This document shows, in pieces, positions 7,883-18,127 of a stretch of DNA of 64,000 nt. Made by a program: the position numbers and the translations under genes. Origin of the DNA: an uncultured Collinsella sp. (GTDB taxonomy: Bacteria; Actinomycetota; Coriobacteriia; Coriobacteriales; Coriobacteriaceae); the NCBI GenBank assembly GCA_934647195.1, contig CAKUFD010000006.1, positions 1 through 64,000 on the forward strand, in the 5' to 3' direction. Under the pieces are notes generated by a model that was not told the DNA's origin, searched no databases, and worked only from the letters and a program-made list of their open reading frames with translations. Every line of letters begins with the position of its first letter. Position 1 is the first letter of the stretch.

Positions 7883-8956
7883 ATGGCCGATTCTGCACGT
7901 AAGAATTCGGATGCCGCGCGCGCAGTTCGCGTTGTCGTCGCAGTGCTCGCTGCCGTCGTAATCACTTTTTGCGGCTGGTCAGCGTATCAGTATGCAAACG
8001 GCTCCGATCCGCTTGCCTTCCTGGACGGTAGCGCACTCCAGACGGTCGAGGAGGGCTCATCCCCCTCGGCATCGCTTGAACTCGCGTCTTCTGTGGTGAC
8101 CGCCGGGGATGTCGAGGAGCAGGTCGCTCAGCTTACATACGGCTCCAGCGACGTCTCCCTTCCCAAGGATGACGTGAACGTCGTTCTTGGCGAGGATGGC
8201 ATCTGGGTTGAGAACGCGAGCGATTCCACGGCGGAGAATGCAATCGCCGATACCGCATGCCGCGCTGCCGCTCTTGCTTCCTGGGCTCGCGAGGCGAACG
8301 TCAAGGTCTCGCATGTTACCTGGATTGCCGAGGACATGGCCGGTTCCGTGCGCATTGTCGTCTCCTACCCTGTGGAGCGTACAAGCGATAACGAGGAGCC
8401 TGCCCAAATCCTTGCCGCCTGCGATGGGTATCGCATCTCGGGCGACGCGTATGCCGCGCTTGGGAAAGACCCCGGGTTTGAACAGAATGCGGGTGATGCT
8501 CCCGTATTGCCGGATAGCGCGAAGGTTACAGTTATTGCGCAGGTTACCTCGCAGGGCGAGGTTCTTGTCAAGACGACAACCGCGCACAGCGTCCTTGCTG
8601 CCCAGTCCCAAGCCGGCTCGGGTTCGAGCTCCTCTGCCCAAGCGGATACAAGCATTACCGTCTCTGTCACCGTGGATGGCTCGGCGGTGGGCGCCGGCAG
8701 CTCTTCGGCATCTGTCTCGATTCCCGCCGGAGCGACGGTTTATGATGCCCTATGCGCAACCGGTGTGAGTGTCAACGCCGGCAATACCCAGTTCGGCCTA
8801 TATGTTTCCTCTATTGGCGGCCTTGCTGAGAAGGAACACGGCGGTAAAAGTGGCTGGACGTATTACGTCGACGGCGTAATGCCCATGACGTCGTGTGCCA
8901 ATTACAAGCTCGCGGGTGGCGAGAAGATTGTCTGGCGATACGTGACGGGGGAGTAG
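7883..8956 (+). CDS. Membrane-anchored protein with C-terminal DUF4430 domain
   Basis: This 357-residue protein starts two bases after the stop of the large surface protein, so the two are co-transcribed and probably share riboswitch control. An N-terminal membrane helix (about residues 13-33) anchors it, leaving the rest outside. The middle is low in recognisable motifs and ends in a Ser/Ala linker (SGSSSSAQAD). The last ~100 residues form a DUF4430 domain with SGWTYYVDGV and a closing GGEKIVWRYVTGE strand, as in transcobalamin-like C-terminal domains. A role as a second, membrane-proximal binding component is inferred from context. Confidence 0.82.
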   Translation: MADSARKNSDAARAVRVVVAVLAAVVITFCGWSAYQYANGSDPLAFLDGSALQTVEEGSSPSASLELASSVVTAGDVEEQVAQLTYGSSDVSLPKDDVNVVLGEDGIWVENASDSTAENAIADTACRAAALASWAREANVKVSHVTWIAEDMAGSVRIVVSYPVERTSDNEEPAQILAACDGYRISGDAYAALGKDPGFEQNAGDAPVLPDSAKVTVIAQVTSQGEVLVKTTTAHSVLAAQSQAGSGSSSSAQADTSITVSVTVDGSAVGAGSSSASVSIPAGATVYDALCATGVSVNAGNTQFGLYVSSIGGLAEKEHGGKSGWTYYVDGVMPMTSCANYKLAGGEKIVWRYVTGE

Positions 8957-8993
8957 TCGCTCGCGTTCTCTTCATGACTCGACCGCGCAATCG

Positions 8994-9026
8994 CGCCGAG
9001 GCCCTTGCGGGTCTCGGCGTTTTTTT
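8994..9026 (+). terminator. Intrinsic terminator of the DUF4430 operon
   Basis: CGCCGAGGCCC and GGGTCTCGGCG form an 11-bp stem (one G-T pair) around TTGC, followed by a run of seven T at 9020-9026, 38 bases after the stop codon. This is a textbook Rho-independent terminator. Confidence 0.9.
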
Positions 9027-9279
9027 GTTGCGCGGCATATGAGTGAATTTACCGGATTGTGCTGGCTTGAGTTCGCGCCCCAGATTCTCCCGTCGCGGTG
9101 TGCGGGCATTTGAGCATCGTGTCCGAAACCGGGGTCCTGTCGTGGTGCATATCGTGCGTTGCAGGCATTGGGGCATGGTCCAGAGGTGGGGTAGGGGTTC
9201 TGCTGCGTTGCTTATCGTGTGCGCACGGCGAGGACTGCGCTACTGCTCTTGGCCCTTTTGCGTGCGAGGACCCATACGC
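9027..9279. other. Gene-free spacer between convergent units
   Basis: The stretch between the two convergent terminators holds only short open frames with no ribosome-binding site or coding bias. I see no RNA gene or repeat in it. Confidence 0.5.
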
Positions 9280-9310
9280 AAAAACGCCCCGCAGAAAACT
9301 CTGCAGGGCG
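9280..9310 (-). terminator. Intrinsic terminator of the GtrA gene
   Basis: Read on the minus strand, CGCCCTGCAG and CTGCGGGGCG form a stem around AGTTTT, followed by TTTTTGC. It lies about 30 bases past the stop codon of the GtrA-family gene. Confidence 0.85.
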
Positions 9311-9339
9311 TCTATCAATCCATGTGAGATTGCCGGCGG

Positions 9340-9747
9340 CTATGCGCGGCTACCATCCAGGAAGCGACGACGGCTAAAGTAGTTGTACCAGGTTACCAAG
9401 AAGGTGGATACAAGCTTCATAAGCTGATAGCCAATGTTGAAGACCGCGACGCCTACAAACATATACAGGTCGTTGAGGCCCAGGCCAATGGCGGAGAGGA
9501 TGGCGAAGATCGTGAACTCGCGCTTACGGCTCATGTCCTCTTTGTGCTCGAAGACAAAGCGCATGCTCAGTACGTAGTTCACAATCACGGAAGCAATAAA
9601 CGAGACCGTCGTGCTGAAGAGCAGGTCGATATGCAGCCACTCAACCAAGACCAGCAGCAAGGCGTAATCGACCGCGAGGGAGGCAAATCCCACCACGGCG
9701 AATTTCGCAAACTGCTTCGTTGTTGGCATGTTGGCAAGTTTCTGCAC
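9340..9747 (-). CDS. GtrA-family membrane protein
   Basis: A 135-residue protein with four predicted membrane helices and the GtrA features: KFAVVGFASLAVDYALLLVL near the N-terminus, an internal SMRFVFEHKED turn, and a C-terminal TWYNYFSRRRFLD motif. GtrA proteins are thought to move or position polyprenyl-linked sugars for cell-surface glycan modification. The GTG at 9747 has CCAGGAG five bases upstream. The ATG at 9729 lacks a site, so I prefer the GTG. It stands alone, transcribed toward the B12-linked operon. Confidence 0.85.
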   Translation of the reverse strand: MQKLANMPTTKQFAKFAVVGFASLAVDYALLLVLVEWLHIDLLFSTTVSFIASVIVNYVLSMRFVFEHKEDMSRKREFTIFAILSAIGLGLNDLYMFVGVAVFNIGYQLMKLVSTFLVTWYNYFSRRRFLDGSRA

Positions 9748-9966
9748 AGATGCTCCTGGATAGACGCTTGACGACGCGAGGTATCGAGTCCAGAGAGATA
9801 CTTTATGGGTTTTGTTACGCAAAGGTAAGGGGTGTCCTTACAAAACTACTAACCCTACAAATCCGTGGACGGTAGGTGAAGGCCATCTAAACGGTCGATT
9901 GTTGTTTAGAGGACAGAATCGATGCCGTTGGGTAGTAACGGCTTGAAGCTCGTCAACATTGAGCAG

Positions 9967-10004
9967 CCCGCACGGCCCAGCGTCTGCCTCGCGCGCCGTG
10001 CGGG
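9967..10004 (-). terminator. GC-rich hairpin downstream of fbp
   Basis: CCCGCACGGC (9967-9976) pairs with GCCGTGCGGG (9995-10004) a short distance past the stop codon of the FBPase gene. No T-tract follows on the minus strand, so it may stabilise the 3' end rather than terminate alone. Confidence 0.45.
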
Positions 10005-10015
10005 TCTGCCTGCGA

Positions 10016-11923
10016 TTAGACCTGGCGAACCTCGGGTAAGACGCCATTTCGATAGGCGTCAAGCAGGAGTCGCAGGTCATTGATGTGCCGGCGGATCTCT
10101 TCGCCCGTATCGGTGTCGGAAACCATCAGACGACGTTTTGCAACATCAAAGCGCGTAGTTTCGCTTTGGATATCTGCGTTGCGGGTCAAAGCCTCGTCAA
10201 CGCTCTTAAACGCCTCATGCGCCTTCAAGCGCATGCCGCGCGAGCTGGAGATGAGCGTATAGCCTGCGATGCCCGTCTTGGGATGGTAGGCGCGACAAAA
10301 GCCACCGTCGATCACCAGCAGGCGCCCATCGGCGCGAATGGGCTTCTCTCCCGCAACGGCCTTGACCGGTGTGTGGCCATTGATGATATGGCCCGTGCCC
10401 GGCAAAAGACGGAACTCGCGCATGATGGCATCGCATGCGGGAATCTCGCGCGTGAGGGTGAAGTACGGGTCCATGGGCTCTTCCCATGAGGTGCGATCCT
10501 CGATGTAGGAACGCTCGAATGTCTTGACCAGGCGGCCGGACATCGGAGATTTAAAGCCGATCCAGAGATACCACATCCAGTCGAGCGCGTCGCGTTCGCG
10601 CGTGCGCCATGCGCGACGCGCCACGTTATCGCAAAAGTCAAGATAATCGCGGCCAGAACGATACGTTCCCATGCAGTTAAAGCTGGAGAACGTGCCGTCG
10701 TCATTCATGGGTACGCAGCCATGGAACAGCAGGTTGCCATTGCGCACTAGGTAAACGGATCCGTGGCTATAGAGGAATTCGATATGGCGGCGCAGATGGT
10801 CGGCTCCGGTGAACTCCGCGACGAGCTTATCGACGATAGCTCGTTCTTCCTTCGTGAGGTCATAAGGATGCTCTGGATCGACAGTGGGGAAGTCGGTTGT
10901 GCGCAGCTGCCAGGTAATGCCGTCGATATCGATAGTGCCCGCATTCATATCGATCTTGTCGAGGAGCAGGCGGTCTTGCATGTCGAACTCGGGGTGGCGC
11001 ATGATGATCTGCCCCTCGAGCTTGAACAGCAAGACGTTGATGGCTTTGATGAGCGGCGTGATGTTGTCATTGGCGTGATAGGTCTTGTTCGCGAAGGCGA
11101 CAAGAGCGCGCAGCGAGATGCCGTAGTCGTTTTCGAGAATCTCGTAGTTGTCGTAGCGCAGGTTGTTACGCAAAACGCTGATGATGCACGCCTCTTCGCC
11201 CGCAGCGGCTCCCATCCACAAGATATCGTGGTTGCCCCATTGGATGTCGAGTGAATGGTAATCCATCAGGCGATCCATAATCTTTGCCGCGCCGCCGCCA
11301 CGGTCAAAAACGTCTCCCACAAGATGCAGGTGATCGACGGCCAGACGTTTGATAAGCGCGGAGAGTGAGCGGATAAAGTCATCGGTCGAGTCGGTCTCGA
11401 GAATCGAGTCGATGATGCGCTCGTGATAGCGAATGCGGTAATTGTTCTCGTCCGGGTGCGTGTGCAGCAGCTCGTCGATGATATAGGCGTAATCGTGCGG
11501 GATGGCCTTACGTACCTTCGAGCGCGTGTAGCGACTCGAGAGGGAGCGTGCCACGGTGATCAAGTGGTCGAGATTCTCTTTATACCAGCTAGGGGAATCC
11601 TGCTTTGCCGTACGCACCAGGCGCAGCTTTTCGCTGGGATAGTAGATGAGCGTGCACAGGTCGCCCTTTTCGCAATTGGACATCGTATCGCCGAATATCT
11701 CGTCAACATGCTCGCGAATAACGCCCGAACAGTTGTTGAGGATGTGCATGAAGGCTTCGTATTCGCCATGCAGGTCGCTCATGAAGTGCTCTGTTCCCTT
11801 GGGCAGATTGAGAATCGCCTGCAGGTTGATGATCTCGGTGAAGACAGATTGCTGATTGGGGAACTGCTGTGAGAGCAGTGAAAGGTACTTTATGGTTTGT
11901 TCGGCACGTTCGGTAGCGACCAT
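10016..11923 (-). CDS. fbp: Fructose-1,6-bisphosphatase, class III
   Basis: A 635-residue protein matching the long class III FBPase typical of Firmicutes and Coriobacteria rather than the class I or II enzymes. It hydrolyses fructose 1,6-bisphosphate in gluconeogenesis. It carries calcineurin-type metallophosphatase motifs: HLVGDVFDRGGGA, WGNHDILWMGAA and INGHTPVK, plus a conserved N-terminal stretch MSDLHGEYEAF. The ATG at 11923 is preceded by AAGGAG. Upstream open frame to 12019 exists but has no such site. With pfkA at 55288-56373 it forms the opposing pair at the F6P/FBP step. Confidence 0.95.
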   Translation of the reverse strand: MVATERAEQTIKYLSLLSQQFPNQQSVFTEIINLQAILNLPKGTEHFMSDLHGEYEAFMHILNNCSGVIREHVDEIFGDTMSNCEKGDLCTLIYYPSEKLRLVRTAKQDSPSWYKENLDHLITVARSLSSRYTRSKVRKAIPHDYAYIIDELLHTHPDENNYRIRYHERIIDSILETDSTDDFIRSLSALIKRLAVDHLHLVGDVFDRGGGAAKIMDRLMDYHSLDIQWGNHDILWMGAAAGEEACIISVLRNNLRYDNYEILENDYGISLRALVAFANKTYHANDNITPLIKAINVLLFKLEGQIIMRHPEFDMQDRLLLDKIDMNAGTIDIDGITWQLRTTDFPTVDPEHPYDLTKEERAIVDKLVAEFTGADHLRRHIEFLYSHGSVYLVRNGNLLFHGCVPMNDDGTFSSFNCMGTYRSGRDYLDFCDNVARRAWRTRERDALDWMWYLWIGFKSPMSGRLVKTFERSYIEDRTSWEEPMDPYFTLTREIPACDAIMREFRLLPGTGHIINGHTPVKAVAGEKPIRADGRLLVIDGGFCRAYHPKTGIAGYTLISSSRGMRLKAHEAFKSVDEALTRNADIQSETTRFDVAKRRLMVSDTDTGEEIRRHINDLRLLLDAYRNGVLPEVRQV

Positions 11924-12137
11924 CGATATGCTCCTTGTCGCTCGTGTGGGCGCATTCGCCGCAGTGGCTGGCACATACCAGTGTAGCCATGATGCGGCGC
12001 GGCAGGGCGGGGCTATCAAAGAATCGTACGGTCATGCGTTTTAGCATGGAGACGGTATGTGCGCAGGCTGGATATAATCCGTTTACGTGGATGTGGCGGC
12101 CGCTGATGTCCGTGCGGAGGGTCTGTTGGAGAGAGCT

Positions 12138-12458
12138 CTACCAGCACACGTGCGTGTCACGGCGGGAATTCGCAGCAGTTGGATCCGCGCATTCATCGCG
12201 ATTGTCCGAGGGGTCTTCCAGCAGCTTCCAGGCAGGGATATCCAGTCCTTCGGCGATTCGCTGCAGCGAATCGATCTGGATGTTGCAGCCACGGCACTCA
12301 AGTGTGTTAATCATTTGGCGTGAAAGGCCCACCATCAGGCCAAAGCGCGTTTGGGAAAGCCCCATCTCCTCGCGCGCACGGCGAAGGTTGTCGCCTAAAA
12401 TGCGCGGAAGGGTGCCTGCGGCGTAGGCTCCTTCCGCTTTCTCAATCTTATGGGGCAT
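12138..12458 (-). CDS. XRE-family helix-turn-helix regulator
   Basis: A 106-residue protein with a clear lambda-repressor-type HTH at about residues 19-80: LGDNLRRAREEMGLSQTRFG, LSRQMINTLE and LQRIAEGLDIPAWKLLE. The polar C-terminal tail (DNRDECADP onward) has no recognised domain. It is predicted to bind DNA as a dimer. It lies between fbp and the ABC exporter, all on the minus strand, with short gaps. Its target is unknown. The ribosome-binding site before the ATG is weak. Confidence 0.85.
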   Translation of the reverse strand: MPHKIEKAEGAYAAGTLPRILGDNLRRAREEMGLSQTRFGLMVGLSRQMINTLECRGCNIQIDSLQRIAEGLDIPAWKLLEDPSDNRDECADPTAANSRRDTHVCW

Positions 12459-12485
12459 GGTGGGCTTTCGATTGCTGCCCGTGGG

Positions 12486-13256
12486 CTAGTTGAACTGGTT
12501 GCGATAGGCCTCGCACACTTCTTTGACAGGGCCATCCATGCGAAGGTCGCCCTTTTCGATCCAGACGGCGCGCTTGCAGATGCGCTCGACCTGCTCGATA
12601 GAGTGGGAGACAAACAGCACCGTGACGTCGCCCGATTCGATGAAGTGCTGGATGCGCTGCTCGCATTTTTGCTGGAAGAAGACGTCGCCTACCGAGAGCG
12701 TCTCGTCGACAATCAGGATATCGGGCTCGGTGATGGTGGCGATGGCGAACGCGATGCGCGCCACCATGCCGCTGGAGTAGTTCTTGAGCGGCATATCCAT
12801 GAAGTCGTGCAGCTCGGCAAAGTCGACGATCTCGTCCAGATGCTCGTCGATAAACTGCTTGGTGTAGCCCAGCAGCGCTCCGTTGAGGTAGATGTTCTCG
12901 CGTGCGGTGAGCTCCATGTCAAAGCCTGCGCCCAGCTCGATGAGCGGGGCGATGTTGCCGCGCACGATGCACTCGCCCTCGCTGGGCTCCAGCACGCCGG
13001 CAATAACCTTGAGCATGGTGGACTTGCCCGAGCCGTTGGTGCCCACAAGGCCCACCACGTCGCCACGGCGCACCTTAAAGCTGATGTGCTTGAGCGCACG
13101 GAACTCCTTGAAGAACAGCTCGTGCTTTGCGAGCTTGATGAAGTATTCCTTGAGGTTGTTGAGCTGCTCGGAGGCCATATTGAAGATCATGGTGACGTCG
13201 TTGACTTCGACGGCGTACTCCTCGGCCGCAGCCGCGACGTTCTTTACATCTGACAT
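12486..13256 (-). CDS. Polysaccharide/teichoic acid export ABC transporter, ATPase subunit
   Basis: A 256-residue ATPase with Walker A GTNGSGKST, a signature YSSGM, Walker B DILIVDE and a switch-region SHSIEQ. It belongs to the TagH/RfbB/Wzt group, shown by the N-terminal extension before the Walker A (NNLKEYFIKL region) and the ENIYLNG motif. It lacks the C-terminal carbohydrate-binding domain of long Wzt proteins, so it likely exports a glycan without terminal-modification recognition. The permease gene lies nine bases upstream in the same operon. The substrate, an undecaprenyl-linked polysaccharide or teichoic acid, is inferred from family. Confidence 0.92.
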   Translation of the reverse strand: MSDVKNVAAAAEEYAVEVNDVTMIFNMASEQLNNLKEYFIKLAKHELFFKEFRALKHISFKVRRGDVVGLVGTNGSGKSTMLKVIAGVLEPSEGECIVRGNIAPLIELGAGFDMELTARENIYLNGALLGYTKQFIDEHLDEIVDFAELHDFMDMPLKNYSSGMVARIAFAIATITEPDILIVDETLSVGDVFFQQKCEQRIQHFIESGDVTVLFVSHSIEQVERICKRAVWIEKGDLRMDGPVKEVCEAYRNQFN

Positions 13257-13265
13257 GCCGGGCTC

Positions 13266-14096
13266 CTAGATATAGAGGATAAACTTGTGCTCGTTCTTGT
13301 GGAAGACGGCGTAGCCGATAACCATGGCGATAACCGCCCAGGCAACGCAAAGCCCAAACTCGAGCGGGGTGGGGCAGGTTTGGAACACGAAGATATCGCG
13401 CATGAACTGCAGGTAGTTATACATGGGGTTGGCGTACATGAGCACACGCAGGATATGCGGCATCTTGAGGATGTAGTCGGTGGTCCAAAAGATCGGGGTG
13501 AAGTAGGTCCATGCGGTAATCACGACGCTCCACAGGTGCATGACGTCGCGGAAGAAGACCGTGGCGGCAGAGAGCAAAAGGCCCAAGCCCATACAGAAGA
13601 ACATGAGCAGAAGCAGGCAGACGGGAAGCAGCAGCAGATGCCAGGTGGGAATCACGTGGAACCACAGCATGACGATGGCCACCGCGATAAGCGAAAAGGC
13701 AAAATTCACGAGCGAGAACAGGACCTTTTGCACCGGGAAGACAAAGCGGTGCACTTTGACCTTTTTAAGAAGTGACGACGCGTAGACGATGGACGAGAGC
13801 GCCTGGCTCGTGGAATCGGACATCACGGCAAAGGTGACGTTACCCACAATAAGATAGAGCGGATACATCTCCGGGGTAACCGAGCCGTTGCGACCCTGGG
13901 CAAAGATCGTGGTGAACACGATGGCCATGACGATCATCATGAGCAGCGGGTTGAGCACGCTCCATGCCACGCCCAGGAAGCTGCGGCGATATTTGATCTT
14001 GAAGTCCTTGCCCACGAGCTGCTTGAGGATAAAGATGTCTTTTTGCAGCTCGGTTTTTGCGTGGGTGGATGTTGATTTAGACGAGGTATCTGCCAC
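13266..14096 (-). CDS. Polysaccharide/teichoic acid export ABC transporter, permease
   Basis: A 276-residue ABC-2 type permease with six predicted membrane helices and the family's cytoplasmic N-terminal segment (FKIKYRRSFLGVAWSVLNPL), a hallmark of TagG/Wzm/RfbA. Charged loops and an amphipathic FRDVMHLW segment match family members. The start is GTG at 14096 with AAGGAGC nine bases upstream. It is the first gene of the exporter operon and pairs with the ATPase at 12486-13256. No glycan biosynthesis genes are adjacent, so the substrate is unknown. Confidence 0.92.
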   Translation of the reverse strand: MADTSSKSTSTHAKTELQKDIFILKQLVGKDFKIKYRRSFLGVAWSVLNPLLMMIVMAIVFTTIFAQGRNGSVTPEMYPLYLIVGNVTFAVMSDSTSQALSSIVYASSLLKKVKVHRFVFPVQKVLFSLVNFAFSLIAVAIVMLWFHVIPTWHLLLLPVCLLLLMFFCMGLGLLLSAATVFFRDVMHLWSVVITAWTYFTPIFWTTDYILKMPHILRVLMYANPMYNYLQFMRDIFVFQTCPTPLEFGLCVAWAVIAMVIGYAVFHKNEHKFILYI

Positions 14097-14216
14097 GAGC
14101 GGTGCTCCTTGAACAGGTGGTTCGATTTATTCAGAGGTTTATGGTAGCACGGTATGGGCTTCGGCATCGTTTTTGCATGAGCGCGCCTGCCGTGTCGAAA
14201 AGCCGCCCTCTCACGC

Positions 14217-14222
14217 TATAAT
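14217..14222 (+). promoter_or_regulatory. Candidate -10 element for the DUF1846 gene
   Basis: A perfect TATAAT lies 47 bases before the start codon at 14269 in the divergent intergenic region. The -35 region at a suitable distance (TGTCGA) is weak. Confidence 0.5.
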
Positions 14223-14268
14223 CTCCCGTTGGATACGAGACCATTTCGTTACGGAGGGAGCCCGTCGC

Positions 14269-15750
14269 ATGCGTCAGGGGTTTGACAACGGCAGGTACAT
14301 CGAGCTGCAGGCGGAGCATATCCGCCAGCGTATCGGACAGTTCGGCGGAAAGCTGTACCTGGAGTTCGGCGGCAAGCTCTTTGATGACAACCATGCGAGC
14401 CGCGTCCTTCCCGGGTTCGAGCCCGACTCCAAGTTCCGCATGCTCAAGAGCATTGCCGACGAGGTCGAGGTCATCATCTCCATCAACGCGAACCATATCG
14501 AGAAGAACAAGGCGAGGGGAGACCTGGGCATCACGTATGACGAGGATGTCCTGCGCCTTGTCGATCTGTTCTCCAGCAACGGCTTTGCCGTCGCGGCGGT
14601 CGTTATCACCCAGTATGCGGGTCAGCCCGCGGCCGACGTGTTCCGCCGCCGCCTGGAGGAGCTGGGCATCACCGCAAAGCTGCACTATCCCATCGAGGGC
14701 TATCCCCACGATGTCGACCTTATTGTCTCGCCTGAGGGTTACGGCAAAAACGAGTTTGTGGAGACGACGCGTCCCCTCGTGGTGGTCACCGCTCCCGGCC
14801 CCGGCTCGGGCAAGCTCGCTACCTGCCTGTCGCAGCTCTACCATGAGCACCTGCGCGGTGTCGAGGCTGGCTATGCCAAGTTCGAGACCTTCCCCGTGTG
14901 GAACCTGCCGCTCTCGCATCCCGTCAACATCGCATACGAGGCGGCGACCGCCGACCTTGACGATGCGAACATCATCGATCCGTTCCACCTGGAGGCCTAT
15001 GGCAAGACCGCGGTCAACTACAACCGCGATGTCGAGGCGTTCCCCGTGGTCCGTGCCCTTATGAAGAAGATCTTGGGCGAGAGCCCCTACCAGAGCCCGA
15101 CCGACATGGGCGTCAACATGGTCGGCTTTGCCATCACCGATGACGAGGCGTGCTCCGACGCGAGCCGCATGGAAATCGTGCGCCGCTATTTTGCCGGTCG
15201 CGAGCAGGTGCGCCGCACCGGTATGGGTGACGAGCAGGTGGATCGTCTGAAGCGCATCATGACCAAGGCTGGAGTCGATAGCAACTATTCTCCCGCCCGC
15301 GCTGCAGCATGTGCCCGCGAACAGGAGACTGGGGCGCCTGCAGGCGCCATGGTCATGCCCGATGGCTCGGTGGTAACCGGCAAGACGTCCGATCGCCTGG
15401 GCTGCGCGAGTTCGCTTCTGATGAATGCGCTCAAGGCTGTTTCTGGCGTTGACCTTGAGGTCGAGGTTATCAGCGACGATGCCATCGAGCCCATCAGCCG
15501 CCTGAAGACCCATTTCCTGGGCAGCAATAACCCGCGCCTGCATACCGACGAGACCCTCATAGCCCTCTCCATCACTTCGGCGGAGAGCGAGGTCGCCGCA
15601 CGCGTCCTTTCCGGTCTCGAGCAGTTGCGCGGCTGCGACGCGTTCTTTAGCGTGATCATCTCGCCCACCGACGAGGAAGTCATGCGTCGCTTGGGTATCA
15701 ATGTTTGCTGCGAACCTAAGTACGAGCGCCACACGCTCTATCACCGCTAG
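14269..15750 (+). CDS. DUF1846 (UPF0371) family protein
   Basis: A 493-residue protein matching UPF0371/DUF1846 over its whole length. Recognisable blocks include LYLEFGGKLFDDNHASRVLP, a nucleotide-binding-looking VVTAPGPGSGKLATCLSQ segment and HTDETLIALSITSAES near the C-terminus. The APGPGSGK stretch resembles a P-loop, so ATP use is plausible, but the reaction is not established for this family as far as I know. The ATG at 14269 has ACGGAGGGAG eight bases upstream; in-frame sequence further upstream has no site. It stands alone between a divergent exporter operon and its own terminator. Confidence 0.88.
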   Translation: MRQGFDNGRYIELQAEHIRQRIGQFGGKLYLEFGGKLFDDNHASRVLPGFEPDSKFRMLKSIADEVEVIISINANHIEKNKARGDLGITYDEDVLRLVDLFSSNGFAVAAVVITQYAGQPAADVFRRRLEELGITAKLHYPIEGYPHDVDLIVSPEGYGKNEFVETTRPLVVVTAPGPGSGKLATCLSQLYHEHLRGVEAGYAKFETFPVWNLPLSHPVNIAYEAATADLDDANIIDPFHLEAYGKTAVNYNRDVEAFPVVRALMKKILGESPYQSPTDMGVNMVGFAITDDEACSDASRMEIVRRYFAGREQVRRTGMGDEQVDRLKRIMTKAGVDSNYSPARAAACAREQETGAPAGAMVMPDGSVVTGKTSDRLGCASSLLMNALKAVSGVDLEVEVISDDAIEPISRLKTHFLGSNNPRLHTDETLIALSITSAESEVAARVLSGLEQLRGCDAFFSVIISPTDEEVMRRLGINVCCEPKYERHTLYHR

Positions 15751-15777
15751 GTTGCTTCACAACAAAGTGCCCTTGAT

Positions 15778-15812
15778 AAAGACCGGTCCAGGAGAGCCTG
15801 CGGCCGGTCTTT
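15778..15812 (+). terminator. Terminator-like hairpin after the DUF1846 gene
   Basis: AAAGACCGG (15778-15786) pairs with CCGGTCTTT (15804-15812). The right arm itself ends in TTT but the T-run is short, so termination strength is uncertain. Confidence 0.55.
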
Positions 15813-15955
15813 GTCCGCCTGCCAAAAATACGCGCTAACATGCCGATTTCTTTCATTTCGCGTGTTTTATTGCCCTAAAATATGCAAGAGCGGCCGGATT
15901 AGCCTGGTCGCGTGTCCGCCCGTGGCGCAGTGACGGACCGTTCTAAGGACATAGC

Positions 15956-16273
15956 ATGGCAGGTAGGGGACGTGCAAGCGTTGCCGATATGGCGCGCGTC
16001 GAGTTGGCTATTCTACAGAATATCGATGCCGTGGAAAAAAGAGGCGACGCTGCCGGGTTTTCCCGTGCATGGCTCGCCAAACAGGTTGGTGTAAGCGAGT
16101 GGCGCATCCACGCCGCCATCTCTCGATTGTCCGAAGCGGGGCTGCTCGATCAGGAAGTTCACTTTACTGAGGCCGGGGCGCAGCTTCCCAATACCTATTC
16201 GATCACCGATTCCGGCAGGTGGTATTTCAAAGGTCTGGAGATGGGGAAGCGCATCGTTTCGGAAAAACGATAG
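15956..16273 (+). CDS. Small winged-helix DNA-binding protein
   Basis: A 105-residue protein with a winged helix-turn-helix: FSRAWLAKQVGVSEWRIHAA (recognition region), ISRLSEAGLLDQEV, then a wing-like SITDSGRWYFKGLE ending. The pattern resembles MarR/PadR-type regulators that bind DNA as dimers. The ribosome-binding site AAGGAC is weak. It lies alone between terminators and upstream of pyrG. Target genes are unknown; control of pyrG or of its own gene would be guesswork. Confidence 0.7.
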   Translation: MAGRGRASVADMARVELAILQNIDAVEKRGDAAGFSRAWLAKQVGVSEWRIHAAISRLSEAGLLDQEVHFTEAGAQLPNTYSITDSGRWYFKGLEMGKRIVSEKR

Positions 16274-16319
16274 CTCGCTTTCGTGTTCTCGGCGCGCCAC
16301 CGAGGCCACTGCTTTTGAA

Positions 16320-16367
16320 TGGGCGGCTCCGGCATCCGATGCCGGGACCGCCCAATTTCTTTTATTT
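16320..16367 (+). terminator. Intrinsic terminator after the winged-helix gene
   Basis: TGGGCGG with an inner CCGGCATC/GATGCCGG hairpin pairs with CCGCCCA, followed by the T-rich tract TTTCTTTTATTT. Confidence 0.8.
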
Positions 16368-16405
16368 CGATTTTGATTTTCGAAACCGAGAGCGGAGGCT
16401 CGTCG

Positions 16406-16411
16406 TACAAT
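16406..16411 (+). promoter_or_regulatory. Candidate -10 element for pyrG
   Basis: TACAAT lies 54 bases upstream of the pyrG start codon, with no good -35 hexamer at 17 bases. Confidence 0.35.
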
Positions 16412-16459
16412 AAAGACCCGTCGAAGGCAAAAGAAACTTCTACGGGAAAGCGCAGGTAA

Positions 16460-18127
<1,668 letters not shown>

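Noticed and set aside
5554..7965. An 803-codon open frame on the minus strand opposite the large surface gene
   Set aside because: It mirrors a strongly biased GC-rich gene, has an Arg/His/Gly-rich product with no recognisable domain, and lacks a ribosome-binding site.
9049..9318. Short open frames between the two convergent terminators
   Set aside because: They overlap the minus-strand terminator and lack a ribosome-binding site or codon bias.
14131..15744. A 537-codon minus-strand frame opposite the DUF1846 gene
   Set aside because: It is an antisense shadow of a conserved gene; its product has no motifs and would collide with the exporter operon promoter.
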